Assembly (NCBI GenBank): GCA_032622095.1
Contig: CP136065.1
Span: 40,117,503 to 40,181,502, forward strand
Source: Siphonodentalium dalli
Lineage: Eukaryota; Mollusca; Scaphopoda; Gadilida; Siphonodentaliidae
Length of the DNA: 64,000 nt
Direction: 5' to 3'
Shown here: piece by piece, positions 35,519 to 46,614 of the stretch
How the letters are laid out: every line of letters begins with the position of its first letter
Position numbering within the stretch: position 1 is the first letter of the stretch
Made by a program: the position numbers and the translations under genes
The notes under the pieces: generated by a model
The model's input: the letters and a program-made list of their open reading frames with translations, nothing else
What the model was told of the DNA's origin: nothing
Database searches by the model: none

Positions 35519-37669
35519 AATTATTATATTGTATCGAACAAATGCAGAAATTAAAGGCAAACCAGTGGGCAAACACCATTTTTTTTTAAAGAAAAAAAAA
35601 TAATATGTAAAAAAAAATTCCTCTTTGTTCAGGTTTGTTTGTTTGGTTTTTTTTAATTAATTCTTTGTAATTTTGATTTAGCAGTAGGAAACTACTATTT
35701 TCAACTTTTACTAAGTTCAGACAATTGATGTTCGCCTTACTGAAGCTTTAATTTGGATCAGCGGCGAAATAACAAGTAGTTTCAGAACAAAGTTTGATGT
35801 AGTGTTCGTTACTATTTTTAGTAGTCAAAACTACATATGCATAGTGCACGATGGGAGAGACTTGAAGGCGTAGTATACAACTACGACTAATAGAGTCGAG
35901 TAGCCAACCAATCGGAAAGCTTGATTTCAATAACAAAGTCACGTGAGATACAATATGTTTGTATAGAGATGATCCGATGAAAGGGAAATGGATATAGCAG
36001 TGCGATATATAGCAGTGCAAAAATGAACAAGAGATACAAACCAAGCTGCCTTATACAATGCGCGTGTGTTTAGGCGATCTAAGAGATATGCATCTATCAC
36101 ATAATTAGCCCCTAAACCCGGCCTTTTATTGAGACACACGTGTATTATCGGCACCCACAGTGACGTAATAGCTTAACGAAATTGTATCGATATCAATGCC
36201 TGAACTTTATTATTATGTTAATTGCAATATAATTATGATATTCGATTTGTGTTGGGTTAGTATTGTTGGCTGTGACATAAATATGTGTGATGAGGGTGGT
36301 TGAACATTGTTTTCAACATGAAAAGACACATTTAAAATGGAACTTTATTTTTTCCTTGAAGGTCCTGATTTTTTTTTAACCCCCGCCGTTTAAAGATGGT
36401 TTTTCCTTGCTAATATGTGATTGTGTGATAAAATGGATCACAAATTCGTCGCAATTAGATTCGAAATTTTTTAACCTCATCCATCAAATTCAATTCGATT
36501 CGAAATTTGTTAACCTCATCCATCGCTAAGCGCGGCTCGAATCTAATTAGTGTACTCTTTTAATAAATTTCGTATACAATTGCGACTCTAAAATATACAT
36601 GATTCCGAAACAGATAACTTTAGACAGGTTGTGGGTATAGCATGCCATGTCTAGTCCAGTCTAGGTGTCGGAGGTGATTATTTGATTGTCAGTTATAGGC
36701 ACCGTTATATCTGTAGTATGTGCTTGTCTGTCTGTCGTCTGCTTAGCATAAACACAAACAATCCCTCCATATCAATGTAAAGTTTAGTAAAGCAGGTTAT
36801 TTCAGCACTGATTTGATCACGTGACATTCCGTACCCACAAATGTTATTAATACCTCTCAGGGATTGTGTGTAATGAGGACACTATGTAATCCGTAACGGA
36901 ATCTGTGGATCTATAGTACCACGAGTATCTCCGGGGATCTGGTTTGTTGGACCCTTTTGTACTCTTTCTGTTGTCGATACAATCACCGTATCGACTTAGT
37001 TATTTTAGCCATGTGGCTCGTATAATTCCATCGATTGCTATTTTACATGCTATACGCGAGGATATATATAGTAGATCTTGATACATAAAACTAACCACCA
37101 TCTATTACCGCTAAATTGCAATATATATTTACATATTTTTTAAAAGATATTCTGCGAACTTATTTCTGTGTTAGAAACTGATATCATGGCATCCTAGCAC
37201 CCACCAGGCAGCCCGCCTTCTTGAAGAATTTAGATATTCAAAAGTCAAAGGCGCCAACTTATTTGGTTTTGCAATATGAGAACTTTCTAAACCTGAAATA
37301 TGTGAAACTGTGATTATTTAAACATGTAAATAAATATATTTAGCCCTAATGAAATCATTCGAACCGAATTAATCACACGGTAATGTTTCATGCAAGAAAT
37401 TGCGTGCACATTCTCATTAATCACCTAATACGCACACATGATATTCAATGTAGCAGTAACGCGTGCCACGTGAGGTTAGGATTGTATTTCGAAATGAGTA
37501 TCCTGAGTTAATCGGAAGGGCGATAACTCTATATAGAACGTACTGTGACGCCATAACAAATATTTGTTTGAAAGAATTTACAACACCACAAGTGATCTTC
37601 TTTGGTCGGACATAGGTCAAATGTTCTTATTGTGTGGGTTGGGTTGGGGAGGTCAGGATAACTCTCAGT
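35519..37669. other. Intron 1 sequence, mostly unremarkable
   Basis: 36453-36548 holds a 39-bp direct repeat (ATTCGAAATTT.TTAACCTCAT) bounded by inverted AATTAGATTCGA / TCGAATCTAATT. No exon with a plausible frame was found. Confidence 0.45.
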
Positions 37670-37670
37670 G

Positions 37671-37775
37671 AGAGCTTTCCGATGAATGGCAGCAAGCCAT
37701 ATTTCCGACTAAATCCTGAAAAATTACCCATAATTCTGTTGTGGTTAAGGAGTCGATTATTTAGGGCATTATTGT
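37671..37775. mobile_element. Second half copy of the TA-flanked foldback family
   Basis: Like 18111-18217, it starts at the hairpin centre (GAGAGCTTTCCGATGAATGG) and ends GGGCATTATTGTA. The opposite arm is missing. Confidence 0.7.
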
Positions 37776-38054
37776 ATACAGACAAATAGCACTCTCTAAA
37801 TTAATAGCAATTCAGATATACAATATGCAGCTGAAGACCCGGTGGATTTCAGATCACTGTGCGGCTTTTGACATGTCATTTGATTTTGAGCTACTTCCTA
37901 AGTCTTTCTCACATGCCTGTTGGCTCTTGGAGTCGATCATTTTCCGATAAGTAGATCCGACATGACATCTGGATTTCATATTATTCCGCGGACGTTATAG
38001 ATTATACAGCGTCGTGTCTGGCTTTATGTATAATGGTCTGCAACCCAACATTAA

Positions 38055-38446
38055 AGTGATGTGAAACACTCCGGAAATAGAATTGGAGATTACTCTTGGT
38101 CAAAATAGTTATTTTTACGAATATTAATCCAAATTTACAACACACATCGTCATTCTTATATATTAATTAAATGCAACGAGTGTCGATGGCGAAATCATTT
38201 GCGTTAGTTTATCGCCCATTGTTGCGTCCCGAATCGGGATGTAAATATTTACAATTGAGCGTATAGTTCAGACTGGGACTAATATACATAGGTCCCTGGA
38301 TCAGATGATGTTTTCTATGGAGTGGTATGGTCAATTTCTTTTAGATTTTCGGCGATGTTAATATAATGATACATTCCCCCAGTTGACATAGCACCTGCGA
38401 AATAATTTATCAGTTTCACGCACCCGAACAAGTCCATAACATGTCC
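38055..38446. mobile_element. TTAA-flanked dispersed element (392 bp)
   Basis: TTAA at 38051-38054 and 38447-38450. The paralogous unit at about 39186-39196 lacks the insert. It starts AGTGATGTGAAACACTCCGG. A diverged copy lies at 57572-57909. Terminal inverted repeats are not obvious. Confidence 0.65.
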
Positions 38447-38507
38447 TTAACGTGCGTGCGACTGCTCACCAGTATACCAGATGTGTATCCCGTGTAGTAG
38501 ACGTTAA

Positions 38508-38899
38508 CCCTTTACCCAACAAACCGGCCAAAACCGGCCAAATAAAGCTTCAACAGCCTAAAATATCTTCGGTCTGTCTCAATAGAACCATACAAATATG
38601 GATATCATTGGAACCGGCTCCTTGACCACATTGTGATAGTTACAGTTATGCCATGTGCCAATGCATTCTCTTATATATGCGAGTCGACCATAGGTCGCCT
38701 CGCATATATAACAGAATGCATTGGCCTAAACAAAATCTTTTTTTAACACTTTTTACCATTTTTTCTTACATTCTTTAACAATTTTATAATTTTTAATGTG
38801 TTAAGCCAATGCATTCTCTTATATATGCGAGGCGACCTATGGTCGACTCGCATATATAAGAGAATGCATTGGCACAGGGCCGTTCTGTTGGGTAAAGGG
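38508..38899. mobile_element. piggyBac-like MITE with two hairpin modules (392 bp)
   Basis: TTAA at 38504-38507 and 38900-38903; ends CCCTTTACCCAACA and TGTTGGGTAAAGGG. Modules at 38657-38725 and 38805-38873 are in opposite orientation. The tandem-duplicate copy at about 39236-39249 shows the empty site (GTAGACGTTAAT), confirming the TTAA duplication. Confidence 0.93.
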
Positions 38900-39310
38900 T
38901 TAACATGGTGTGCCATAGACGAATGACAGCCTCCAATTTAATGGCAGTTTAGATAAATACAATACAGTTAAAGACCCGGATGGGAGTTAACACTGTACGA
39001 CTTTTAACATGTCATTTGATTTTGTACTACTTTTGCACCTGCTTATTGGCACTTGAAGTCGATCATTCTCAGATAAGTATATAGCTCACAGTATCTCAAT
39101 GTTAGATGATTTACGTGGTCGTTAGATTCTATATAACTGTTTTGAGTTTCATGCATAATGGTCTTACTATTAGCAGCGCACCAACATTAAATTGCGTGCG
39201 CATGCTCATCAATGTATCGGAGGTCTATACCATGGAGTAGACGTTAATAAGGGGTGGCATAGGCGAATGACAGCAGCCTCCCGATGTAATGGCCTTTCGT
39301 CTGTACAAAG

Positions 39311-40162
39311 TGCATGCGTAAGCATACGTTTTGTGCGAAGCTCACATATCGTAACTATTCTTCAGTGATGCCATGTCCTCTGGCGGGTTAGTTATTAGCC
39401 GTAGACACCGAACCCGACAATTAAGAATTCCCGAAACGACTGACAGACTTATGGCGACTGTCCAGGGTGATGACGGACAGTTAGTCTCTAATGAACTCTT
39501 GTGCGAGATAATGGCCCACTAAAGAAGATGGAACATAGGCTCCTTGACACACAGGAATGTAAGTAATGACTCAGGCCGGAGCCAAGTGAACAACTGTGAT
39601 TATTTTGTCATGAGGCTCCCTGTTATACTAATTCACTGACCGGTGATGGAGCGAAAGCTTGCTTCCTGGTCGTAGGAGCCAATTCCGCCGGGTTTGAGAA
39701 ATGATGCCTTCACCCGTCGTAAATTCTCGTGTGTCATCATGTCGCTGGCGCTGATTCGGTGCTCGCTGTCGGCTTCCAATCATCTAGTCAGTCCGAGATG
39801 TAATGGTCTCCTCGCGACGATCCATTTATTGTAGTCCTTGTGTGAAAGAGATTGCCCAGGGGTCGTGTATTATTACAAATCCAAGTCGTATAGATGAACA
39901 AACAACCACACTTCATTACTCGTTGTCAATTGTTGTTGATACTCGATTTTCTATGAACCCTCCCTCAACGACGTGTTGGTGCCAGCCTAGACTTTCCCTG
40001 ATCGCATATTTAGAAATAGGCCGGGGCTTCTGTAACGTGAATATGCTTATATCGAGTTCGTTCTTATACAGTAATCAATTTTCCAAAACTGTATCGAGAG
40101 CACGTCGGTCGGCTCGTAGAATATTTGCCAGGCCGCCTAATATTCCAGGTAGTGAAACATAA
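39311..40162. other. Intron 1 sequence, nothing recognised
   Basis: A 119-codon plus-strand open stretch ending at 40162 shows no domain or repeat character and is not called as a gene. Confidence 0.4.
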
Positions 40163-40294
40163 CACATTTCAAAAATCGATATTGTTAACTCTGAGATTGG
40201 ATGGGTGGATTCCTCGACTCGAATCACATATTGTTTACCCCCGCGAAGATAAATAAATAGTAACCTAGCGTTAATTCGGATTATGTATCTTTAA
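40163..40294. mobile_element. Partial copy of the AGGTACTCAATCCG MITE
   Basis: It matches the right part of 42847-43323 (AAAATCGATAT, GGATGGGTGGATTCCTCGAC, ACCCCCGCGAAG) and ends GGATTATGTATCT before TTAA. Confidence 0.65.
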
Positions 40295-40680
40295 ATATTC
40301 TCTATTAATGAGTTGTTGCCGGGGAACTCCAGCATTTGCGTTAATGTAAGACATACATCGGTTTGGGTTGTCACAAGCAAGCCGCGCGGAAACAGATTAT
40401 TCAGATCCCAACGATTAAGCAACTGAATGGTAACCTCACTTGTGTATCTGGAAAAATTGCTAATTTGCTCACCTGGGGTCCGAGTATGGTTCCTATATGA
40501 ATTATGAAGCGAAATAGATATATATGTACATGTAGTTGCGTTTTTAAACTTAACTTTGTGTGAGATTTTTCCTCCGCCACTAACAAAACTGGCAATGTCA
40601 TAAGATCACCCAGGAGCCAAGACGATCATAATCCACAACAAACTAGACACCCATCGTCCGTCGGATTACATATATACATG
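40295..40680. other. Intron 1 sequence, nothing recognised
   Basis: No supported feature apart from weak similarity of 40430-40480 to 19189-19250. Confidence 0.4.
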
Positions 40681-40910
40681 TATGTTGACGAATTAGTCGA
40701 CTGTTCACTGATAGTCGATTATATTTTATATACTGGTGTCACACAGATGTATGTTGCATGTATGTTGACGAATTAGTCGACTGTTCACTGATAGTTGATT
40801 ATACGTTATATACTGGTGTCACACAGATGTATGTTGTATGTATGTTGACGAATTAGTCGACTGTTCACTGATAGTTGATTATACTTTATATACTGGTGTC
40901 ACACAGATGC
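40681..40910. repeat. 80-bp tandem repeat, 2.9 copies
   Basis: TATGTTGACGAATTAGTCGA starts at 40681, 40761 and 40841. The copies differ at only a few positions. Each unit contains GACGAATTAGTCGACTG and ATACTGGTGTCACACAGATG. Confidence 0.93.
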
Positions 40911-41007
40911 ATTTCTGATTTATTTCTCTGATTCAACGACTGGGCGATTTACGTGAGAAATCGTTAAAAGATAATTGTTTTGCAAGTAAAGTGATTTTTA
41001 AGTCGTA

Positions 41008-41248
41008 CAGTAATGCCCTAAGTAATCGACTCCTTAAACACAGCAGAATAATGGGTAACTTTTCAGGATTTAGTCGGAAATATGGCTTGTTGCCATTCAT
41101 CGGAAATCTATGGCTTGTTGCCATTCATCGGAAAGCTCTCCCCGAGAGCTTTCCTATGAATGGCAACAAGCCATATTTGCGACTAAATCCTTAAAAGTTA
41201 CCCATAATTCTGCTGTGTTTAAGGAGTCGATTACTTAGGGCATTACTG
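41008..41248. mobile_element. TA-flanked foldback MITE (241 bp)
   Basis: It lies between TA at 41006-41007 and 41249-41250. The ends CAGTAATGCCCTAAGTAATC / GATTACTTAGGGCATTACTG are inverted, and homology extends along nearly the whole length to the centre at about 41137-41147. One arm has a 23-bp tandem duplication (GGCTTGTTGCCATTCATCGG). TA duplication and a CAGT start fit Tc1/mariner/pogo derivatives. Confidence 0.85.
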
Positions 41249-41250
41249 TA

Positions 41251-41904
41251 TATTGCATAGTGTACCTGTATAACATGTTTGCAAACAAACTAACAGCTGA
41301 TGCATAAAATTAAACTTGGCAATTGAGAATTTGAAAATATAAATAATGAGGCGATCTATTTGGAAACTATAGTTTGGAATATATACAGTCTCGTGCTCAT
41401 TCCAGAGAAACACCATACACATTTTACCCGCCAAAACAGTCTAATTTCCTGGTAATGGCAGGTGGTGGCATCGTCATGTTCAACATATTGACAGTCCAAT
41501 CTTCCCGCACGTCTCGCAATCTAGCACACGTACAGATACTTCACATGTCTACACTAATCAGTCACATTGATGCAGCTTATAGAACACTGGTGTTTTCTGT
41601 GCAGATCAGGACTGCTGCGTGTGAATTGTTCATGGATTAACTCACGCGCATATAAGCCGGAGCATTAGCTATAGATTTAGCCAGACGCGCGTCTGACATG
41701 TAACGTGTGTTACCACCGCCAACGGAAGCCACATGACTTACGTGACCATTTACCGTCAAACCGCCTAGAACGTGTATCATATGAAACTTGTACCCAAGAG
41801 GAATACTCCAATAACCGAATTAGCCACCAACGTAATGGTGGAAATACGACAATGGGATTCTGTTTAGCTTATATCGATTGACGCATATCAAGCGTATGGG
41901 TGAC
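41251..41904. other. Intron 1 sequence, nothing recognised
   Basis: No supported feature. Confidence 0.4.
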
Positions 41905-42365
41905 AGCAGTTTGTCTACACCACCCCATGCACCATTTACAAGCTTCGTGGTTGCCGCTTGTCTACACCACTATATGCACCATTTACAAGTTTCATGGTTG
42001 TCGCTTGTCTACACCTCTCCATGCACCGACTATTATTTTACACGTTTCATGGTTGCAGCTTGTCTACACCACCCCATGCACCATTTACAAGTTTCATGGT
42101 TGTCGCTTGTCTACACCTCTCCATGCACCGACTATTATTTTACACGTTTCATGGTTGCAACTTGTATACACCACCCCATGCACCATTTACAAGTGTCATG
42201 GTTGCCGCTTATCTACACCACTCCATGCACCGACTATTATTTACAAGTTTCATGGTTGCAGCTTGTCTACACCACTCCACGCACCGAATTATTTACACGT
42301 TTCATGGTTACAGCTTGTCTTCACAACCCCATGCACCGACTATTATTTACACGTTTCATATACGT
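41905..42365. repeat. Minisatellite with alternating 47/55-bp units (102-bp dimer)
   Basis: The unit is GTCTACACCACYCCATGCACC, then either ATTTACAAGT or GACTATTATTTTACACGT, then TTCATGGTTG. Because 102 is divisible by three and the units lack stops, all three plus-strand frames stay open for about 150-175 codons. No homology to a known protein was noted, so it is not called coding. Confidence 0.9.
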
Positions 42366-42842
42366 TGGGCCGATATATATATACAATTGTGTAGATTTGC
42401 CACCGTAAAAATTGCGTGACTTTTCCCATCAAGTGCATCTCCATAGAAATACCATATAGTAACACACATTATATGTTATACGTATGTGAGACTAAACCTA
42501 GCTATACTGGGGTGGCACGGCTATATGTGGGTGGTACAGTGCATGTATGTCTCAAATGTCGGTTCATTTCAGTCGATGATTATATGAATAACGAAATGAA
42601 TACACCGAATCGGGACTGAATAGAGACGCTTGGTTATAATCAGTGTGTTATGTTATACATTGCTTCCGATGCTTGAAGGCATATCACAAAGATCATTTTC
42701 ATTCACGAAGGAGCTAATTCCATTGGTTTGGTAGGTACATGTATATTTGGTAACCGTGAGCATTCATATTATATAATTGAAGAATATTACGCCATATAAT
42801 AATTAAGTCAGTTCCATATATGTACAGTAAGTGGTTATTAAT
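42366..42842. other. Intron 1 sequence, nothing recognised
   Basis: No supported feature. Confidence 0.4.
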
Positions 42843-42846
42843 TTAA

Positions 42847-43323
42847 AGGTACTCAATCCGTAAAGAGGCTCCCTACTCAACTGATTCCAACAACAACAAT
42901 CCGATCAGAGGGTCCTATATTACTATTTCTTTGGCTTTGAGGTAAAAAATATTTGATTCTAGTCGAGGAACCCATCAAACAAAGCTCAGAGTTATTAGAT
43001 ATTGATTTTTGAAATTTGTTATATTCTCGAGATGAGTACTAATAATTGCCGTCAATTTCGTATCCTGCTCGAGATTTAACACCAAAACTCTATTCAAACA
43101 GACAAGGATGGATAACTCTAAAATCAAGTGGTAATAAAAATGCAATTTTGCCTGAGAGCTGGGCCAGAAAGTATTCCCGATAATGAAAAATAATAGATTT
43201 ATAAAATCGATATCTAACAAATCTGAGCTTTGATGGGTGACTTCCTCGACTCGAATCAAATATTTTTGACCCCCGAAGCCATTGAAATAGTAATTGAGAG
43301 GAGTTTTATCGGATTGAGTACCT
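42847..43323. mobile_element. TTAA-flanked MITE, AGGTACTCAATCCG family (477 bp)
   Basis: TTAA at 42843-42846 and 43324-43327. The ends are AGGTACTCAATCCG and CGGATTGAGTACCCT. Subterminal stretches are also inverted (AATATTTGATTCTAGTCGAG / CTCGACTCGAATCAAATATT). Partial relatives are at 40163 and 43903. Non-coding. Confidence 0.85.
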
Positions 43324-43361
43324 TTAACTTGCTTCTTTGAAGAATGCGGTTGAAGCCGTTG

Positions 43362-43799
43362 ATGTCCGATAGTACAGAAGATATCGGTTGTTATATATGT
43401 CCCAGTTATTGTAATGCTCTAACGTATTGTATATTATGGTAAACACAGCACATCGAAACACACCGAGAAAAGATACAAGCATAATTATCAAGATCATATT
43501 CTAAATTGGATGTGACTTGTATACTACCATCTTATATGTTGGGAGGATCAGACAACGATCATTCCACAGTACCGATGGTATGATACACGTCACAAGTATA
43601 GGTGTATCATTGTCTGATCATTCCAACATATAAGATGGTAGTATACAAGTCACATCTAATTTAGAATATGATCTTGATAATTATGCTTGTATCTTTTCTC
43701 GGTGTGTTTCGATGTGCTGTGTTTACCATACAATACGTTAGAGCATTACAATAACTGGGAACATATATAACAACCGATATCTTCTGTACTATCGGACAT
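43362..43799. repeat. Long foldback, about 190-bp arms
   Basis: The left arm (43362-43555) begins ATGTCCGATAGTACAGAAG. The right arm (43610-43799) ends CTTCTGTACTATCGGACAT. The arms are nearly identical by eye, with one short gap near 43438 and a few mismatches. The loop is about 54 nt. No obvious target duplication. Confidence 0.85.
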
Positions 43800-43902
43800 T
43801 GAAACAGTGTTCTCTTTATATATCAAAATGTTCCGATATTTCACAAAGCCTCTTGATTGTAGAGTTATCCATCTTCATCTGCAATTTGGTTTGAGACCGT
43901 CG

Positions 43903-44053
43903 ACTCGTCGACTGTTTGCTGGGCCACTATTAATTATCGATGGTGAAAAATCATAGATTTCAAAAATCGATATCGATGACTCTGAGCTTTGATAGGTGGG
44001 TTCCCCGAATCCAAATAAATAGTAATTGATGGCGCTTAATCGGATTTTGCATC
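43903..44053. mobile_element. Partial copy of the AGGTACTCAATCCG MITE
   Basis: It shares AAAAATCGATATCGATGACT, CTGAGCTTTGATAGGTGGG and CGGATTTTGCATCC before TTAA with the right half of 42847-43323. Confidence 0.6.
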
Positions 44054-44057
44054 CTTA

Positions 44058-44735
44058 ACGAAAACATGCAAGGGTCTTCTAGAATCCCATGTATTGTATT
44101 TACTCGAAGAAGTTCGATGAAAATCACATCTACGTCAACTTAAAATCCTTTTGTTTCCCTCGCATTGGGTCGCAGTTCTGATATGTCGTCAAATCGATTG
44201 CCTCACCGTATGACTAATGTAAGATCATGCGATACATTGTATATGTCCAATTATGTATGGAATATTTTAATATGTCCATAATTACCGACTCCTGTGGATG
44301 GGATAACTAGCTTAAAATTAAAATCACGCTGGGATACCGACACTTACCACAGTAATGGGCACACAGAATCGACCGATTTCAGATATCCGCCATAAACGAG
44401 AATCGCTACGACCGGCCCTCGATATTGATGCCTTTTGTGTTGCTTACATGGAGTGTTTGTGAATTACTGCGGCCACTTCTAGATAAAGTGTTTTCGTCGA
44501 TGGCCCATTTGAATGGAAACATTAAATATCGTCATAAAGAATGGCAAAATGAGCCATAATTGTTATCCGTATTCCACTTGAGATTTCGCTTCTAATAATC
44601 AATCATGTCGTTCTGCGTGTAGATTTGTTTAGTAGGTTGATAGAATGCAATGCAAAGAGTGGCAAATCAGATGGTTTTCTTCGAGGCCTTGATCAGACAC
44701 ACACGCTGTCAATCGTTTAACGTTATCCATGTTAA
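44058..44735. other. Intron 1 sequence, nothing recognised
   Basis: No supported feature; ends with the TTAA at 44732-44735. Confidence 0.4.
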
Positions 44736-44902
44736 CCTTTTCATGATGGTAACTGTGCTGGTGCAGCATTAAATATGCTGTTCCAGTCCATTTTCTTATA
44801 TACTGATGCGAGTCTCACATAGGGACCCTCGCATATATAAGAGAATGCACTGGCTTACAAGGTCACTGTAAATAATGTTAGGCCAATGCTTCTCTTGGAT
44901 AT
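44736..44902. mobile_element. Truncated hairpin-module MITE
   Basis: It begins CCTTTTCATGATGG after TTAA. One diverged module at about 44790-44853 (TTCTTATATACTGATGCGAG... CTCGCATATATAAGAGAATG) is followed by the start of a second. The right terminus is not found. Confidence 0.65.
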
Positions 44903-45257
44903 TGTGAAATATTTCTTTCCCAACGAATAGTGAGTGACCTGGGATAGCTTACCAGATATGGTCGTCACTGCTGGAACATTAACAGAATTCAAACGTCTGA
45001 TTGATTCATATTTATACCAACAGAAATATGACTTTTATTGCTGACTTTAAATTGTTGTGATACTATAGCATTACCAAACGCAATACCTTATTGGGACTAA
45101 AATTCGAATGACTTGTTCCTCAATAAATTGATATTAAGATAACAACTTTGGATAACATTAATCGATATTCTCTTCTGAACACCTCGTCGAAGTGTTCCAC
45201 ATCACTATACGGACTGATGGTCTATATAAATGTATGAAACGGTGCCCTTTGTTTCAG
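44903..45257. other. End of intron 1
   Basis: Ordinary AT-rich sequence ending in the acceptor CCCTTTGTTTCAG at 45257. Confidence 0.6.
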
Positions 45258-45393
45258 AAAGGTTCCCAAAACAACATATCCCAGGAGCCGCGGGGAGGAG
45301 ACGATGGTCCGAGTGAATCTAATTCCACAGACAGCGGAAAGGGTGGAAGTATGGAAGAAATAAATGGCGAGAAAGTCTACCACACAAGTCAAG
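45258..45393 (+). CDS. Protocadherin, exon 2 (cytoplasmic)
   Basis: The exon is 136 nt, with acceptor TTTGTTTCAG|AAAGG and donor CAAG|GTTAGT. It enters in phase 0, matching exon 1, and leaves in phase 1, matching exon 3. It encodes cytoplasmic residues including SNSTDSGKGGSMEE, a serine-glycine motif that recurs in protocadherin tails and is the main reason for attaching this exon to the gene. Small exons in the 10.6-kb intron before it could have been missed. Confidence 0.8.
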
Positions 45394-45675
45394 GTTAGTT
45401 CGTCTGCGATATAGTGCCGTGTTGGTGTTGGTGGGTCATGTGCCTGTATATATGATGTTTGTAGGGTAAACCGATAGGAAAATTTATAGTTGGAAGATGT
45501 GCTTTCTCATATGGCAAGGAATGTGAGCAAAATAAAACAGGGTCACCATTTTCGTTTCACGTAGAGGTCCTTGAAACAAGTGGAAACATTGGAAACAGAC
45601 ATCCCGCCCATGCAGTGAAATTTTCATTGCAGTCCGTTTCAGAGCCACTTTAGAATATTTGTTTTATATATTTTT

Positions 45676-46176
45676 CTGAGACGATGAAAACAGAGGAAAC
45701 AGAGGAAGCACACCATTCCCTAACAATATTAAGACTCAGGAGCAATTTTATTTCAAGTTGATTCAGTGGAAACATCACGAAACAAACTGGGACAGTGGTT
45801 ACACTATATATTTTTATTTTGTCTGAAACGATGGAAACAGAGGAAACAGAGGAAACAAACCATTCCCTAACAATATCAAGATTCCGAAGCAATTTTATTT
45901 CAAGTTGATTCAGTGGAAACATCATGAAACAAACTGGGACAGTGGTTACACTATACATTTTTATTTATATTTATTTTTTCTGAAACGATGGAAACAGAGG
46001 AAACGGAGGAAACAAACCATTCCCTAACAATATTAAGATTCCGAAGCAATTTTATTTCAAGTTGATTCAGTGGAAACATCACGAAACCAACTGGGACAGT
46101 GGTTACATTGTATATATTTATTTTATTTTATGTTTTCTGAGACGATGGAAACAGAGGAAACAGAGGAAACAAACCA
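45676..46176. repeat. 147-157-bp tandem repeat, about 3.3 copies (intron 2)
   Basis: The repeated blocks are ACGATGGAAACAGAGGAAAC, CCATTCCCTAACAATATTAAG, CAATTTTATTTCAAGTTGAT and GAAACAAACTGGGACAGTGG. Unit starts are at about 45680, 45827, 45984 and 46141. Confidence 0.9.
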
Positions 46177-46190
46177 TCTAGCTTTCTTAA

Positions 46191-46614
46191 CTCTTCTTTG
46201 ACTGGAGCTCCTTGAAATTTTGCGCGAAAACCCTGTGCCACTGCATTTTCTTATATATGTGAGATTGTGAGTCTCTCATGTGGATTTTCGCATATATATA
46301 AGAGCATATACATTGGCCTAACAATATTTATATTGTCCTTGTACGCCAGTGCATTCAATCTCTTATATATGCGTGGCTCCCTATATATGGGACTCTCACA
46401 TATATAAGAGAGTGAATTGGCCTAATAATATTTACCTTGACCTTGTAAGCCAGTGTATTTTCTTATATATGCGAGGACCACTAGGGGGACTCACGTATAT
46501 AAGAGAATGCACTGGCTAACAATATTTACCTTGACCTTATAATTGTAGGCCAGTGCACTCTCTTATATATGTGAGGCTGCCCACGGGACCAGCGCAGATC
46601 CTGTAGTGAAAGGA
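46191..46614. mobile_element. Hairpin-module MITE with four modules (intron 2)
   Basis: It starts CTCTTCTTTGACTGGAGCTC after TTAA 46187-46190. Four TTATATATGYG...CRCATATATAAGAGA palindromes follow in tandem (about 46240-46317, 46352-46419, 46452-46515, 46547-46590), separated by AACAATATTTACCTTGACCT spacers. The right end is decayed (GTAGTGAAAGGATTAT). Confidence 0.8.

Larger units (their letters stand above)
37780..39310. repeat. Tandem duplication (about 340-bp unit, 2+ copies) split by two TTAA insertions
   Basis: Unit 1 (37780-38503 without inserts) and unit 2 (38904-39249) share GAAGACCCGG, GACATGTCATTTGATTTTG, GAGTCGATCATT, ATAATGGTC, CCAACATTAA and GTAGACGTTAA in order. A third partial unit runs 39250-39310. 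Unit 1 is interrupted by 38055-38446, and the junction to unit 2 by 38508-38899. Unit 2 shows the uninterrupted versions of both sites. Confidence 0.75.

Noticed and set aside
39803..40162. 119-codon plus-strand frame as a gene or extra protocadherin exon
   Set aside because: No protocadherin-like composition, no convincing splice pair in the right phase.
41878..42419. Three overlapping open frames of 153-176 codons as genes
   Set aside because: They are translations of one minisatellite in three phases.
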